Positions 12,875 to 19,569 of a stretch of DNA of 31,086 nucleotides are shown here, piece after piece. The position numbers and the translations under genes are program-made. The stretch covers positions 1 to 31,086 of the forward strand of contig CAZDZG010000010.1 of NCBI GenBank assembly GCA_964509845.1, in the 5' to 3' direction. Every line of letters begins with the position of its first letter. The first letter of the stretch is position 1. The notes under the pieces are model-generated. The model made no database searches. It was given only the letters and a program-made list of their open reading frames with translations, and was not told the DNA's origin. This DNA comes from WYZ-LMO6 sp964509845. GTDB lineage: Archaea > Hadarchaeota > Hadarchaeia > Hadarchaeales > WYZ-LMO6.

Positions 12875-14830
12875 ATGGCGGACACCCTCCTGCGGAGGAT
12901 AGTGGAGAGGCACCTGGTGGGGGGCAGGCCCCAGCCGGGGGAGGAGGTGGAGATCAGGGTGGACCAGACCCTCACCCAGGACGCCACGGGGACCCTGGCC
13001 TACCTGGAGTTCGAGGCCCTGGGCCTCCCCAGGGTGAGGACGGAGGTGAGCGTCAGCTACGTGGATCACAACACCCTGCAGACGGATTTCAGGAACGCGG
13101 ATGACCACCGGTACCTTCGCTCGGTGGCCAGAAGGTACGGGATCTACTTCTCCCCCCCGGGCAACGGGATCTGCCACCAGCTCCACCTGGAGAGGTTCGC
13201 CGCCCCCGGGAAGACCCTGCTGGGCTCCGACAGCCACACCCCCACGGCCGGGGCGGTGGGCTGTCTGGCCCTGGGCGCCGGGGGGCTGGACGTGGCGCTG
13301 GCCATGGCGGGATTCCCCTACACCTTCACCTATCCTGAGGTGCTGGGGGTCAGGCTGTCGGGCGAGCTCCCCGACTGGGTCTCCGCCAAGGACCTGGCGC
13401 TGGAGATGCTCAGGAGGCTGGGGGTGAGGGGGGGGAGGGGAAAGGCCCTGGAGTACTTCGGTCCGGGGGTGAGAACCCTGAGCGTCCCGGAGAGGGCCAC
13501 GGTGGCCAACCTGGGTACGGAGACGGGGGCCACCACCAGCCTCTTCCCCAGCGACTGGGTCACGAGGGAGTTCCTGAGGGCGCAGGGGAGGGAGGGGGAC
13601 TGGGTTCCCCTCCCGGAGGGGGAGGATTACGGGGAGGTGGAGGAGGTGGAGCTGGGGAGGCTGGAGCCCCTGGTGGCCCTCCCCCCAAGCCCGGGGAACG
13701 TCAGGCCGGTGGCGGAGGTGGAGGGGATGGAGGTGCAGCAGGTGGTGATAGGCTCCTGCACCAATTCCTCCCTCAGGGACCTGAAGGTGGTGGCCAGGAT
13801 CCTGAGGGACAGAAGGGTGGCGGAGGGGGTGGAGCTCCTCATCGTTCCGGGTTCCAGGCAGGTGGTGGAGCACCTGATGAGGAGCGGGGAGATGCTGCAC
13901 CTCCTGAGGGCGGGGGCAAGGATCCTGGAGTGCGCCTGCGGTCCCTGCATAGGGATGGGAGGGGCCCCCCCTTCCGGGGCGGCCTCCCTCCGCACCTTCA
14001 ACCGGAACTTCGAGGGGAGGAGCGGTACCCCCGATGCCAGGGTCTTCCTGGTGAGCCCGGAGACGGCCGCCGCCTCCGCCCTGCGGGGAGTCCTCACCGA
14101 TCCCAGGGAGCTGGGGAGGTACCCCAGGGTGAGGATGCCCTCCCGCTTCCTCCCCTCCGGGAACCTCCTTCCCCCCCTTCCGCCCGAGGAGGCGGAGAGG
14201 GTGGAGGTGGTTAGGGGGCCCAACATCCGCCCCCTCCCCGAGCTCTCACCCCTCCCCCCGGTGCTGGAGGGGAAGGTTTTGTTGAAGGTGGGGGATGACG
14301 TGACCACGGATCACATCCTCCCCGCCGGGGCGGAGGTCCTTCCCCTGAGGAGCAACGTGCCGGAGCTCTCCAGGTACGCCTTCGCCAGGGTGGACCCCGG
14401 CTTCGCCAGGAGGGCGGCGGAGGAGGGGGGAGGTTTCGTGGTGGGGGGTGAGAACTACGGCCAGGGCTCCAGCAGGGAGCATGCGGCCCTGGTGCTGAGG
14501 TACCTGGGGGTGAGGGCGGTGCTGGCCAGGTCCTTCGCCCGCATCCACCTGGACAACCTGATCAACTTCGGGGTTCTCCCCCTCCTGCTGGAGCCCTCCC
14601 AGTACGAGGCGCTGAGGGAGGGGGAGAGGCTGAGGATCGAGACGGGGGAGCTGAAGAGGGTGAGGGTGAGATGGAGCGGGGGGGAGATGATCCTTTCCTC
14701 CCCCCTTTCCCCCTCGGAGGAGGAGATCCTCAGGGAGGGGGGGAAGCTTCCCTGGGCCAGGAGGAGGCTGGGGGAATGGGTGAGTACGTCATCCAGAGGC
14801 ACAGGGCCAGGCACCTCCACTACGACCTGA
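12875..14830 (+). CDS. acn: Aconitate hydratase, single-chain (mitochondrial-like) type
   Basis: Aconitase interconverts citrate and isocitrate with a [4Fe-4S] cluster. The 651-residue chain holds all domains: LGSDSHTPTAGAVG in the N-terminal part, GSCTNSS with cluster Cys C295, CACGPCIGMGG with C355 and C358, and the swivel domain with GDDVTTDHILPAG and ENYGQGSSREHAA. The length and order match the compact mitochondrial-like class rather than the 890-residue AcnA or split LeuCD enzymes; a homoaconitase role is less likely. I chose ATG 12875 because a CCTTTTA element at 12844-12850 is about 27 bp upstream; ATG 12860 in the same frame is an alternative. The last 18 codons overlap the next gene by 55 bases. 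Confidence 0.92.
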   Translation: MADTLLRRIVERHLVGGRPQPGEEVEIRVDQTLTQDATGTLAYLEFEALGLPRVRTEVSVSYVDHNTLQTDFRNADDHRYLRSVARRYGIYFSPPGNGICHQLHLERFAAPGKTLLGSDSHTPTAGAVGCLALGAGGLDVALAMAGFPYTFTYPEVLGVRLSGELPDWVSAKDLALEMLRRLGVRGGRGKALEYFGPGVRTLSVPERATVANLGTETGATTSLFPSDWVTREFLRAQGREGDWVPLPEGEDYGEVEEVELGRLEPLVALPPSPGNVRPVAEVEGMEVQQVVIGSCTNSSLRDLKVVARILRDRRVAEGVELLIVPGSRQVVEHLMRSGEMLHLLRAGARILECACGPCIGMGGAPPSGAASLRTFNRNFEGRSGTPDARVFLVSPETAAASALRGVLTDPRELGRYPRVRMPSRFLPSGNLLPPLPPEEAERVEVVRGPNIRPLPELSPLPPVLEGKVLLKVGDDVTTDHILPAGAEVLPLRSNVPELSRYAFARVDPGFARRAAEEGGGFVVGGENYGQGSSREHAALVLRYLGVRAVLARSFARIHLDNLINFGVLPLLLEPSQYEALREGERLRIETGELKRVRVRWSGGEMILSSPLSPSEEEILREGGKLPWARRRLGEWVSTSSRGTGPGTSTTT

Positions 14831-15153
14831 GGCTGGAGATGGATGGGGTGCTGAAGAGCTGGGCCGTGCCCAAGGAGCCCCCGACGGAGGAAGGGGTGAG
14901 GAGACTGGCCGTTCAGGTGGAGGATCACCCGCTGGGCTACGAGGACTTCGAGGGAGTCATTCCCGAGGGGAGCTACGGGGCGGGGGTGGTGGAGATCTGG
15001 GACAGGGGGAGGTACGAGCTGAGGGAGAGGGGAGAGGACAAGCTGGTCTTCGAGCTGAAGGGGAGGAAACTGAGGGGGACCTACTGTTTGCTGAGGTTCA
15101 GGAAGGGAGAGCCCAGACACTGGCTCTTCTTCAAAATGAAGGAAAAAAGGTAG
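14776..15153 (+). CDS. Stand-alone LigD-type DNA 3'-phosphoesterase
   Basis: This 125-residue protein is the PE domain that in bacteria is usually fused to LigD. It trims 3'-phosphates and ribonucleotides from DNA ends. The sequence RHRARHLHYDLRLEMDGVL has H9, H15, D17 and R19, and EDHPLGYEDFEG has H51 and Y55; the spacing is the same as in the Pseudomonas PE active site (H42, H48, D50, R52, H84, Y88). IPEGSYGAG and VEIWDRGRYEL follow. The ATG lies inside the 3' end of the aconitase gene, so translation is coupled to an unrelated metabolic gene. A LigD-type polymerase is encoded at 313-1407. No ligase or Ku gene is in the window. Confidence 0.9.
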   Translation: MGEYVIQRHRARHLHYDLRLEMDGVLKSWAVPKEPPTEEGVRRLAVQVEDHPLGYEDFEGVIPEGSYGAGVVEIWDRGRYELRERGEDKLVFELKGRKLRGTYCLLRFRKGEPRHWLFFKMKEKR

Positions 15154-15177
15154 AGAAGGAGGACCGGGCGCTGCCGG

Positions 15178-15336
15178 TTACCTCCTGCGGTGCTTCTCCC
15201 AGCACTCCCTGCAGTACACGGGCCTGCCCTGGGTGGGCTTGAAGGGCACCTCGCATTCCTTCCCGCAGTCGGAGCATATGGCCTTGTGCATCTCCCTAGG
15301 CCTGAAGCCCCGATGCAGGCCCCTGCCTACTCCCAT
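15178..15336 (-). CDS. CxxC-type zinc-ribbon protein with a structured mRNA leader
   Basis: The 52-residue basic protein has two cysteine pairs in CSDCGKECEVPFKPTQGRP and VYCRECWEKH. This is the small zinc-ribbon family common in archaea and candidate-phylum bacteria, with the highly conserved VPFKPTxGRPVYC core; it probably binds RNA or ribosomes, but its role is not established. The ATG at 15336-15334 has a strong Shine-Dalgarno GGAGGT (15349-15344) seven bases away. That is unusual here because many neighbours look leaderless. Upstream are a folded RNA element (15360-15425) and a TATA box (15446-15454), giving a leader of about 89 nt. It is convergent with the 3'-phosphoesterase gene. Confidence 0.8.
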   Translation of the reverse strand: MGVGRGLHRGFRPREMHKAICSDCGKECEVPFKPTQGRPVYCRECWEKHRRR

Positions 15337-15359
15337 TTTTCCTACCTCCTTTTTTCTTA

Positions 15360-15425
15360 GGATATACCCGGAGAAACCGACGTTTCTCCTCGGTCTTCCG
15401 GACTGGTCCAGAAGACGGTATATCC
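15360..15425 (-). ncRNA. Predicted three-way-junction RNA in the 5' leader of the zinc-ribbon gene
   Basis: On the minus strand a 9-bp closing stem pairs GGATATACC (15425-15417) with GGTATATCC (15368-15360). Inside are two hairpins. The first has stem GTCTTC (15416-15411) with GAAGAC (15398-15393), extended by a U-G wobble and GGAC/GUCC. The second is GGAGAAAC-GTCG-GTTTCTCC (15389-15370). Junction linkers are 0, 3 (CGA) and 1 nt. On the plus strand the wobble would be a C-A mismatch, which favours the minus strand. The TATA box predicts transcription starting at about 15424, the first base of the closing stem. It may be a riboswitch-like or autoregulatory leader, or a small RNA. No known family was recognised. 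Confidence 0.6.
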
Positions 15426-15445
15426 GCGTCCTCCTCACCCGGGCA

Positions 15446-15456
15446 GTATAAAAAGG
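15446..15456 (-). promoter_or_regulatory. TATA box of the zinc-ribbon gene and its leader RNA
   Basis: Read on the minus strand the element is CCTTTTTATAC. Its centre near 15450 predicts a start site close to 15424, the beginning of the folded leader. It lies directly after the stop of the two-TM gene at 15459. Confidence 0.6.
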
Positions 15457-15458
15457 TA

Positions 15459-15737
15459 TCAGTGCCCCCGCAGCGCGTCCCCCGGGGCCCCCACCCCCCT
15501 GAGCAGGCGCATCGCCCTCAGGGTGTGGTACACCACCGCCGCCCCCACCAGGAGCATGAAGCCGCCCAGCAGGCAGAGGAAGGAGTTCCTCAGGGCCTCC
15601 GCGTTTCCCTCCGATCCCCTCAGCAGGAGGACGCCGGCCAGGAGGAGGAGAATCCCTACCGAGAGGAGCAGCACGCCGGCGTCTCTTAGCTTCCTGAGCT
15701 GCTTTTTCAGTTCCTCCATCCCTCGGGGTGTGATCAT
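15459..15737 (-). CDS. Small protein with two membrane spans
   Basis: This 92-residue protein has a basic amphipathic N-terminus (MEELKKQLRKLRD), a first membrane helix (about residues 20-40, LLLSVGILLLLAGVLLL), a short polar loop, and a second helix (about 53-70, FLCLLGGFMLLVGAAVV), ending in a basic tail. Its ATG overlaps the sirtuin TGA as ATGA, so it is the second gene of a sirtuin operon. An alternative start is ATG 15719. No family is recognised. Confidence 0.65.
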   Translation of the reverse strand: MITPRGMEELKKQLRKLRDAGVLLLSVGILLLLAGVLLLRGSEGNAEALRNSFLCLLGGFMLLVGAAVVYHTLRAMRLLRGVGAPGDALRGH

Positions 15738-16525
15738 CCCCTTTTATCCTTTAGCGCCTTCACCCTCTCCAGCAGGGCGGGTAGGATCTCCCCCACCTTC
15801 CCCCTCAGGGAGCAGTCGGAGAGTTCGGTCAGGGGGGTGGGCTCCAGGTTCACCTCCACCAGCTTGGCCCCCCTCTCCTTGGCCAGGAGGGGCAGGCGGG
15901 CGAAGGGGTAGACCACGGCCGAGGTGCCGCACACGAGGGCCAGGTCGCACCTCTCCACCTCCTCCAGGCTCTCCCTCATCACGTCCTCTGGGATGGGCTC
16001 ACCGAAGTAGACCACGTCGGATTTCAGCGGCCCCCCGCACCTGCACCTGGGAGGAAGCTTTCCCTCCCTCCTCATTCCCTCCAGGTCGAACTCCTCCCGG
16101 GGATACCTGGACCCGCACCGCAAACACCTCAGCTTGAAGGCGTTGCCGTGGTACTCCAGCACCCTTACGCTGCCAGCCTTCCGGTGGAGGTCGTCTATGT
16201 TCTGGGTGATCACCGCCTTCAGGATCCCCATCCTCTCCAGCTCGGCCAGGGCGAGATGCCCCGGGTTGGGGGAGTACCGGCCAAGGTCCCCCAGCGGGGA
16301 GGGGCGGCTCAGCACCTCCTCCCAGTACCCCCGGGGATCGGAAAGAAACTTGGGATAGAGGAGGTAGGCCCGGACCTCCTCCTCCGGGTTTTTGGTCCAG
16401 ATGCCCGAGGGTCCCCTGAAGTCCGGGATGCCCGACTCCGTGGACATGCCAGCCCCCGTCAGGGCGACGGCGTGGCGGGAGGCCAGCAGGTAGCGGGCGG
16501 CCCTCTCCAGCTCCTCCCCCAGCAT
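15734..16525 (-). CDS. cobB: Sir2-family NAD-dependent protein deacylase
   Basis: Sirtuins remove acyl groups from lysines using NAD. The 263-residue chain has GAGMSTESGIPDFRGPSG (24-41) for NAD binding, TQNIDDLHRKAG (107-118) and the catalytic H126 in EYHGN. Zinc ligands are C134 and C137 in CLRCG and C161 and C163 in CRCGG; the second pair is C-x-C instead of the commoner C-x2-C. SDVVYFGEPIP and VCGTSAVVYPFARLP follow. In archaea a known substrate is the chromatin protein Alba. The start ATG 16525 has a TATA box about 29 bp upstream (ATAAACC on this strand). The two-TM protein gene is coupled downstream. Confidence 0.94.
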   Translation of the reverse strand: MLGEELERAARYLLASRHAVALTGAGMSTESGIPDFRGPSGIWTKNPEEEVRAYLLYPKFLSDPRGYWEEVLSRPSPLGDLGRYSPNPGHLALAELERMGILKAVITQNIDDLHRKAGSVRVLEYHGNAFKLRCLRCGSRYPREEFDLEGMRREGKLPPRCRCGGPLKSDVVYFGEPIPEDVMRESLEEVERCDLALVCGTSAVVYPFARLPLLAKERGAKLVEVNLEPTPLTELSDCSLRGKVGEILPALLERVKALKDKRG

Positions 16526-16550
16526 CCCGGAATCAGGTGCTTCCGGGCGG

Positions 16551-16560
16551 GTTTATAGCT
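16551..16560 (-). promoter_or_regulatory. TATA box of the sirtuin operon
   Basis: GTTTATAGCT on the plus strand reads AGCTATAAAC on the minus strand and is centred about 29 bp before the sirtuin ATG. Confidence 0.6.
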
Positions 16561-16594
16561 TGGCCCCTTCGAAGGATTTTCCCAGGCGCGGAAC

Positions 16595-16613
16595 AAACCG
16601 GTCGAGACGGTTT
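16595..16613. promoter_or_regulatory. Dyad between divergent promoters
   Basis: AAACCG and CGGTTT flank a 7-base centre (GTCGAGA), and GTC/GAC inside it extends the symmetry with one unpaired base. It lies midway between the sirtuin TATA box and the TATA-like ATAAAAG at 16636-16642 of the plus-strand gene, so it could be an operator. This rests on symmetry and position only. Confidence 0.25.
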
Positions 16614-16670
16614 CGGGATCGGGGATCCTGGAAGGAATAAAAGCGGGGGAGGTTAACGTTCGGGGAGAAG

Positions 16671-17225
16671 GTGGGAGAAAAAGCGCTTCGGGCGGGGCTC
16701 TTCCTCCTTTCGCTTGTTCTCTCCCTGGGGCCCATCCTGGCGGCCTTCGCCTCGGAGGGCTGGGATCTCCGCTCCACCCTCATAGGGGACCTGGGCCCCC
16801 TCCAGGATCTGACCTCGGAGGGGAAGGAACCGGAGGCGGAGGTCGGGGAGCCCCAGTTCCTGGGAGAGGTAACCGGGGATAACCTCCCGCCCCTCCTCCT
16901 CCCCCTCACCCTCTCCAACCCCTATTCCTTCTCCCTGGAGGTGGAGAACCAGTCCATGGACCTGTTCTGCCAGGAGGACAACGTGAGGGTGGGGATGGGC
17001 AGGCTGGAGGGCAGGATCCTGGAGCCGGAGTCCGGGGAGAACCTCACCTTTCTAGTGGAGTTCACCCCCGAGGGCTCCAGGCACCTGCTGGAGAGGCACG
17101 TGAGGGGCTCCTACCTGCAGGCCGCGCTGGAGCTGCGCGGGGATTTCCTGCTGAACCTTTACGGCCTGAGGTTCAGGGTGCCCCAGCGGATGTCCTTCTG
17201 GGTCTACGCGGAGGTGGTGGAGTGA
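16671..17225 (+). CDS. Exported or membrane-anchored protein, possibly LEA14/WHy-like
   Basis: The 184-residue protein has a signal peptide or anchor at about residues 5-27 (AGLFLLSLVLSLGPILAAFA), then an extracytoplasmic region. PLTLSNPYSFSLEVENQSMD and ILEPESGENLTFLVEFTPEG have the alternating strand pattern and NP-x-x-F-L-V arrangement seen in LEA14/water-stress (WHy) beta-sandwich domains; this resemblance is tentative. GTG 16671 follows GGGGAGAAG. An AATAAAAG element at 16635-16642 is about 31 bp upstream. The stop overlaps the next start as GTGA, so the two proteins probably act together at the membrane. Confidence 0.7.
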   Translation: MGEKALRAGLFLLSLVLSLGPILAAFASEGWDLRSTLIGDLGPLQDLTSEGKEPEAEVGEPQFLGEVTGDNLPPLLLPLTLSNPYSFSLEVENQSMDLFCQEDNVRVGMGRLEGRILEPESGENLTFLVEFTPEGSRHLLERHVRGSYLQAALELRGDFLLNLYGLRFRVPQRMSFWVYAEVVE

Positions 17226-17773
17226 GGGAGCTCAACTGGTTCGGAGTGATCGCCGGCCCCCTCATGATCCTCCTTCCCTTCCTGGGTGCCTGGTGGGAGT
17301 TCGAGCTTGGGACGGGGGCGGTGGATCTCTCCCTCTCCCCCTTCACCTTCAGGCTGGAGGCGCTGGGGGAGCCGGTTCGCTCCGCGCTGGTAAGCTACGT
17401 CTGCCTGGGGGCCTCCCTCACCCTGGTGATCTCCGGGATCTTCCTCCTGCTGGCCTCCCTCTGCCCCAGGAGGTGGTGGTCGGCCAGGCTCCTGAGGTTC
17501 GGGGCCACCAAGCTCCTCTGGATGTGGGTTTCCTTCCTCCTCCTCCTGGTCCTCCTCTCCGCGGCGGGAAACTTCCTCGCGGCAAGGTTCTTGGGGCAGG
17601 GATTCGGCCTCCCCTACCTGACCGGCAGCTCCACCCCCGTCCTGAACGTGGGTGAGGCGGTCTTGATCCTCCCCCTCAGGATGTCCCTCAGGTGGTCCTT
17701 CTTCTTCGCCCTGGTCCCCATGGTGCTGGGGGTCCTGTCCAGGATCTACCACCGCAGGTTTGCGGAGGATTAG
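17222..17773 (+). CDS. Four-span membrane protein, partner of the preceding exported protein
   Basis: This 183-residue protein has hydrophobic helices at about residues 6-25, 57-80, 94-122 and 155-172. Between the first two spans is a beta-rich loop (ELGTGAVDLSLSPFTFRLEAL), and between the last two a second extracytoplasmic loop. The start GTG 17222 overlaps the preceding TGA. It converges on the ABC transporter ATPase gene with one base between them. No known family is recognised. The alternation of small loops and spans resembles a tetraspan scaffold or sensor, but I assign no function. Confidence 0.7.
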   Translation: MRELNWFGVIAGPLMILLPFLGAWWEFELGTGAVDLSLSPFTFRLEALGEPVRSALVSYVCLGASLTLVISGIFLLLASLCPRRWWSARLLRFGATKLLWMWVSFLLLLVLLSAAGNFLAARFLGQGFGLPYLTGSSTPVLNVGEAVLILPLRMSLRWSFFFALVPMVLGVLSRIYHRRFAED

Positions 17774-17774
17774 C

Positions 17775-18539
17775 TCAGGCCGGGGTCACGATGCGGTACT
17801 CCGGCAGGACCCTCAGCCGCACGCCGTAGACCCGGGACAGGATCTCGGGTCTGAAAACCTCTTGGGGGCTTCCGGCGGAAAAGATCCTTCCCTCCTTCAG
17901 CACGACCACCTTGTCGGAAATCCTGTAGGCGTGCGTGAGGTCGTGGGTGGCCATCACGAGGCAGAGCCCCCTGGAGCGCAGATCCCTCAGGAGCTCCAGG
18001 ATCTCCACCTGGTACCTGGGGTCCAGGTTGGAGGTGGGCTCGTCCAGCAGCAGGACCTCCGGCTCCCCGGCCAGGGCCCTGGCGATGGAAACCCTCTGGA
18101 GCTCGCCCCCGCTCAGCCCCTCCAGGGTCCTCTCGGCCAGGTGGAGGACCCCCACCTTCCTCATGGCCTCCAGGGCCTTCTCCTCGTCCTGCCGGGAGGG
18201 AAGGAGGTTGAGGTACGGCCTCCTGCCGGTGAGCACGAAGTCGAAGACGGTTAGCATGCCAGCGGGAGGGGTCCTCTGGGGCACCATCCCCATCCTCCTG
18301 GCCACCTCCCTGGGGGGAAGCTCGCGCAGGGAGCTTCCGTCCAGGTAGACCGTTCCCCGCCGGGGCCTCAGGACGCCGTCGATCACCCTCAGCAGGGTGG
18401 TCTTTCCCGAGCCGTTGGGTCCCACCAGGGAGAGGATCTCCCCTGCCCCCACCTCCAGGGAGGCCCCGCTCAGGGCCCTGAAGCTTCCGTAGGTCACGGT
18501 GACCCCCTTCACCCTAATCCTGACCGCCACGCCTTCCAC
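17775..18539 (-). CDS. ABC transporter ATP-binding protein (Fec/Btu type)
   Basis: This is the ATPase of a metal-chelate/cobalamin-type importer. It has Walker A GPNGSGKTT, the Q-loop MVPQRTPP, the signature LSGGELQRVSIARAL, Walker B EVLLLDEPTSNLD and the switch His in MATHDL. The start is uncertain: the GTG at 18539 gives 254 residues and overlaps the permease by 26 bases; an in-frame GTG at 18512 would begin just before GVTVTYG and avoid the overlap. It is the last gene of the fmdE transporter operon. Confidence 0.93.
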   Translation of the reverse strand: MEGVAVRIRVKGVTVTYGSFRALSGASLEVGAGEILSLVGPNGSGKTTLLRVIDGVLRPRRGTVYLDGSSLRELPPREVARRMGMVPQRTPPAGMLTVFDFVLTGRRPYLNLLPSRQDEEKALEAMRKVGVLHLAERTLEGLSGGELQRVSIARALAGEPEVLLLDEPTSNLDPRYQVEILELLRDLRSRGLCLVMATHDLTHAYRISDKVVVLKEGRIFSAGSPQEVFRPEILSRVYGVRLRVLPEYRIVTPA

Positions 18540-19569
18540 CCCTCAGGAGCAGGTAGACCAGCAGGGGAGAGCCTATCAGGGAGGTCATGATGCCCACGGG
18601 TATGACGGTGGGAGCTATCACGGTCCTCCCCACGGTGTCCGAGAGGAGGAGCAGGAGGGACCCCATCACCGCCGAGGTGGGAAGGAGGTATCGGTGCCCT
18701 CCCCCCACCAGAAGCCTGGAGGCGTGGGGGGCCACCAGGCAGACGAAGCCTATGATGCCGGCGAAGGAGGTGGCTAGGGCCGTCCCCAGCGCGGCCACGA
18801 TCACGCTTTCCAGCCTCACCCTCTCGGGGCTGGTGCCGCTGGATCGGGTGAGCTCGTCGCCCGCTATCATCAGGTCGTAGTCAGGCCCCCGGTAGAGGAA
18901 GTAGGGGAAGATGAAGAAGGAGGAGAAGAAGAGGAGCTCCAGCTCCAGCCACCCGATCCTCCCCAGGTCCCCGAAGGTCCAGAAGATCACGGTGGAGACC
19001 ATGATCTCGTTGAGGACGAAGTACTGGAGGAGGTAGAGGAAGGCCTGGTAGGCGAAGGAGAGGGCTATGGCGGAGAGGACCAGGGCCCTCGCGTCCAGCC
19101 CCGCCCTGTGGGCCAGCAGGAGGATCAGGAGGACCTGCAGGAGGGAGAAGAGGAAGGCGGAGGCGGAGATCAGGAAGGGGTTGTGGATGGAGAGGGCGAA
19201 CCTGCCCACGGCGCCCGCGTGCATGAGGAGGAGGGCCACCGCCACGCCCAGGGAGGCCGCGTGGGCCAGGCCGAAGGTGAAGGGGGAGGCAAGCGGATTC
19301 CTCATGCAGCTCTGTACGGCGGTCCCGGAGATCCCCAGCACCGCCCCCACGATCAGGGCGGCCAGGGCGCGCCTGAGTCTCAGGTCCCAGACCACCGTGG
19401 AGAGGGGGCTCTGGTCCGGATGCAGGAGCACCCTCAGGACCTCCAGGGGGGAGGCCCTGTAGGGACCGAGGGCAAGGGAGAGGGGCAAGAGCAGCAGGAG
19501 GGAGAGGAGCAGGCCCAGGAGGATCAGCCTTCTCCTGCGCCGGGCCCTCTGCAGTTCCCTGGGCCTCAT
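18514..19569 (-). CDS. ABC transporter permease (FecCD/BtuC family)
   Basis: The 351-residue protein has a strongly basic N-terminus (RARRRRR) and about ten membrane helices. Family blocks are LRLRRALAALIVGAVLGISG, QSCMRNPLASPFTFGL and the cytoplasmic coupling region GIIGFVCLVAPHASRLLVG, ending with PVGIMTSLIGSPLLVYLL. It forms a homodimeric channel with the ATPase and receives substrate from the adjacent binding protein. Its ATG (19569-19567) overlaps the binding protein stop as ATGA. Confidence 0.93.
   Translation of the reverse strand: MRPRELQRARRRRRLILLGLLLSLLLLLPLSLALGPYRASPLEVLRVLLHPDQSPLSTVVWDLRLRRALAALIVGAVLGISGTAVQSCMRNPLASPFTFGLAHAASLGVAVALLLMHAGAVGRFALSIHNPFLISASAFLFSLLQVLLILLLAHRAGLDARALVLSAIALSFAYQAFLYLLQYFVLNEIMVSTVIFWTFGDLGRIGWLELELLFFSSFFIFPYFLYRGPDYDLMIAGDELTRSSGTSPERVRLESVIVAALGTALATSFAGIIGFVCLVAPHASRLLVGGGHRYLLPTSAVMGSLLLLLSDTVGRTVIAPTVIPVGIMTSLIGSPLLVYLLLRGGRRGGQD

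Noticed and set aside
15360..15425. tRNA gene
   Set aside because: Only two internal hairpins, no T-loop consensus, no D-loop GG and a 9-bp closing stem; it is not a cloverleaf.
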